A stretch of DNA of 20,992 bases from a virus: positions 1 through 20,992 of IMG/VR virus record IMGVR_UViG_3300000101_000235. One strand, 5' to 3'. A model generated the notes under the pieces. That model saw only the letters and a program-made list of their open reading frames with translations. It was not told the DNA's origin and did no database searches. Positions 20,983-20,992 of the stretch are shown piece by piece. The position numbers and the translations under genes were made by a program. Position 1 is the first letter of the stretch. Each line of letters starts with the position of its first letter.

Positions 20983-20992
20983 ATTAATCCCT

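Noticed and set aside
1-20992. tRNA genes, CRISPR arrays, IS elements, integrase or attachment sites
   Set aside because: No gap is large enough for a tRNA set, no repeat-spacer pattern is visible, and no transposase or integrase motifs were found in the frames read.

Overview
The window is a densely packed piece of a tailed-phage genome. Every gene I can support lies on the minus strand, so transcription runs from high to low coordinates. Most neighbours overlap by 1-20 nt (ATGA or TAATG junctions), no gap exceeds about 75 nt, and I see no tRNA, CRISPR, IS element or integrase. Family B DNA polymerase (gp43-type), a sliding-clamp candidate (gp45-type) and a DsbA-like protein indicate a T4-like myovirus. 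The AT-rich sequence, peptide deformylase, MazG, 2OG-Fe(II) oxygenases and basic Cys-containing protein tails fit marine T4-like phages. I lean to a pelagimyophage or cyanophage relative; the host is inferred, not shown.

Layout in the direction of transcription. (1) 20982-16119: two small membrane proteins, then a proteostasis cassette of a zinc-finger-less DnaJ, peptide deformylase and a full-length ClpA-type unfoldase that keeps the ClpP-docking tripeptide, then an unrecognised protein. (2) 16114-9018: about a dozen mostly unrecognised, probably late proteins. Several begin with a short T4-like leader ending in (I/L/V)-x-E, and several carry short basic modules. Two carry enzyme folds: an HxGH nucleotidyltransferase and a HAD 5'-nucleotidase. 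I propose that many of these are prohead-core or capsid-internal proteins. A T4-type late promoter candidate lies at 10629-10637. (3) 9017-8961: the main regulatory gap, holding a perfect sigma70 promoter (TTGACA-17-TATAAT). (4) 8960-422: dsbA, two small membrane proteins, an unrecognised 240-aa protein, gp43, then seven coupled accessory genes (cupin, MazG, 2OG oxygenase, TagD-like cytidylyltransferase, eukaryote-type phosphomannomutase-like HAD, a second 2OG oxygenase, short SDR epimerase), then the clamp. (5) 422 to the left edge: the first 140 codons of a gene with the DSGGFQ signature of tRNA-guanine transglycosylases and phage DpdA DNA transglycosylases.

Reading as a whole: the sigma70 promoter probably drives replication genes together with nucleotide, sugar or base modification genes. 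The upstream block supplies late and virion-internal proteins plus chaperone and protease functions. The strongest leads are the DNA or glycan modification island around gp43/gp45 and the TGT/DpdA-like gene, the set of possible capsid-targeted proteins including two enzymes, and the ClpA/DnaJ/deformylase cassette.
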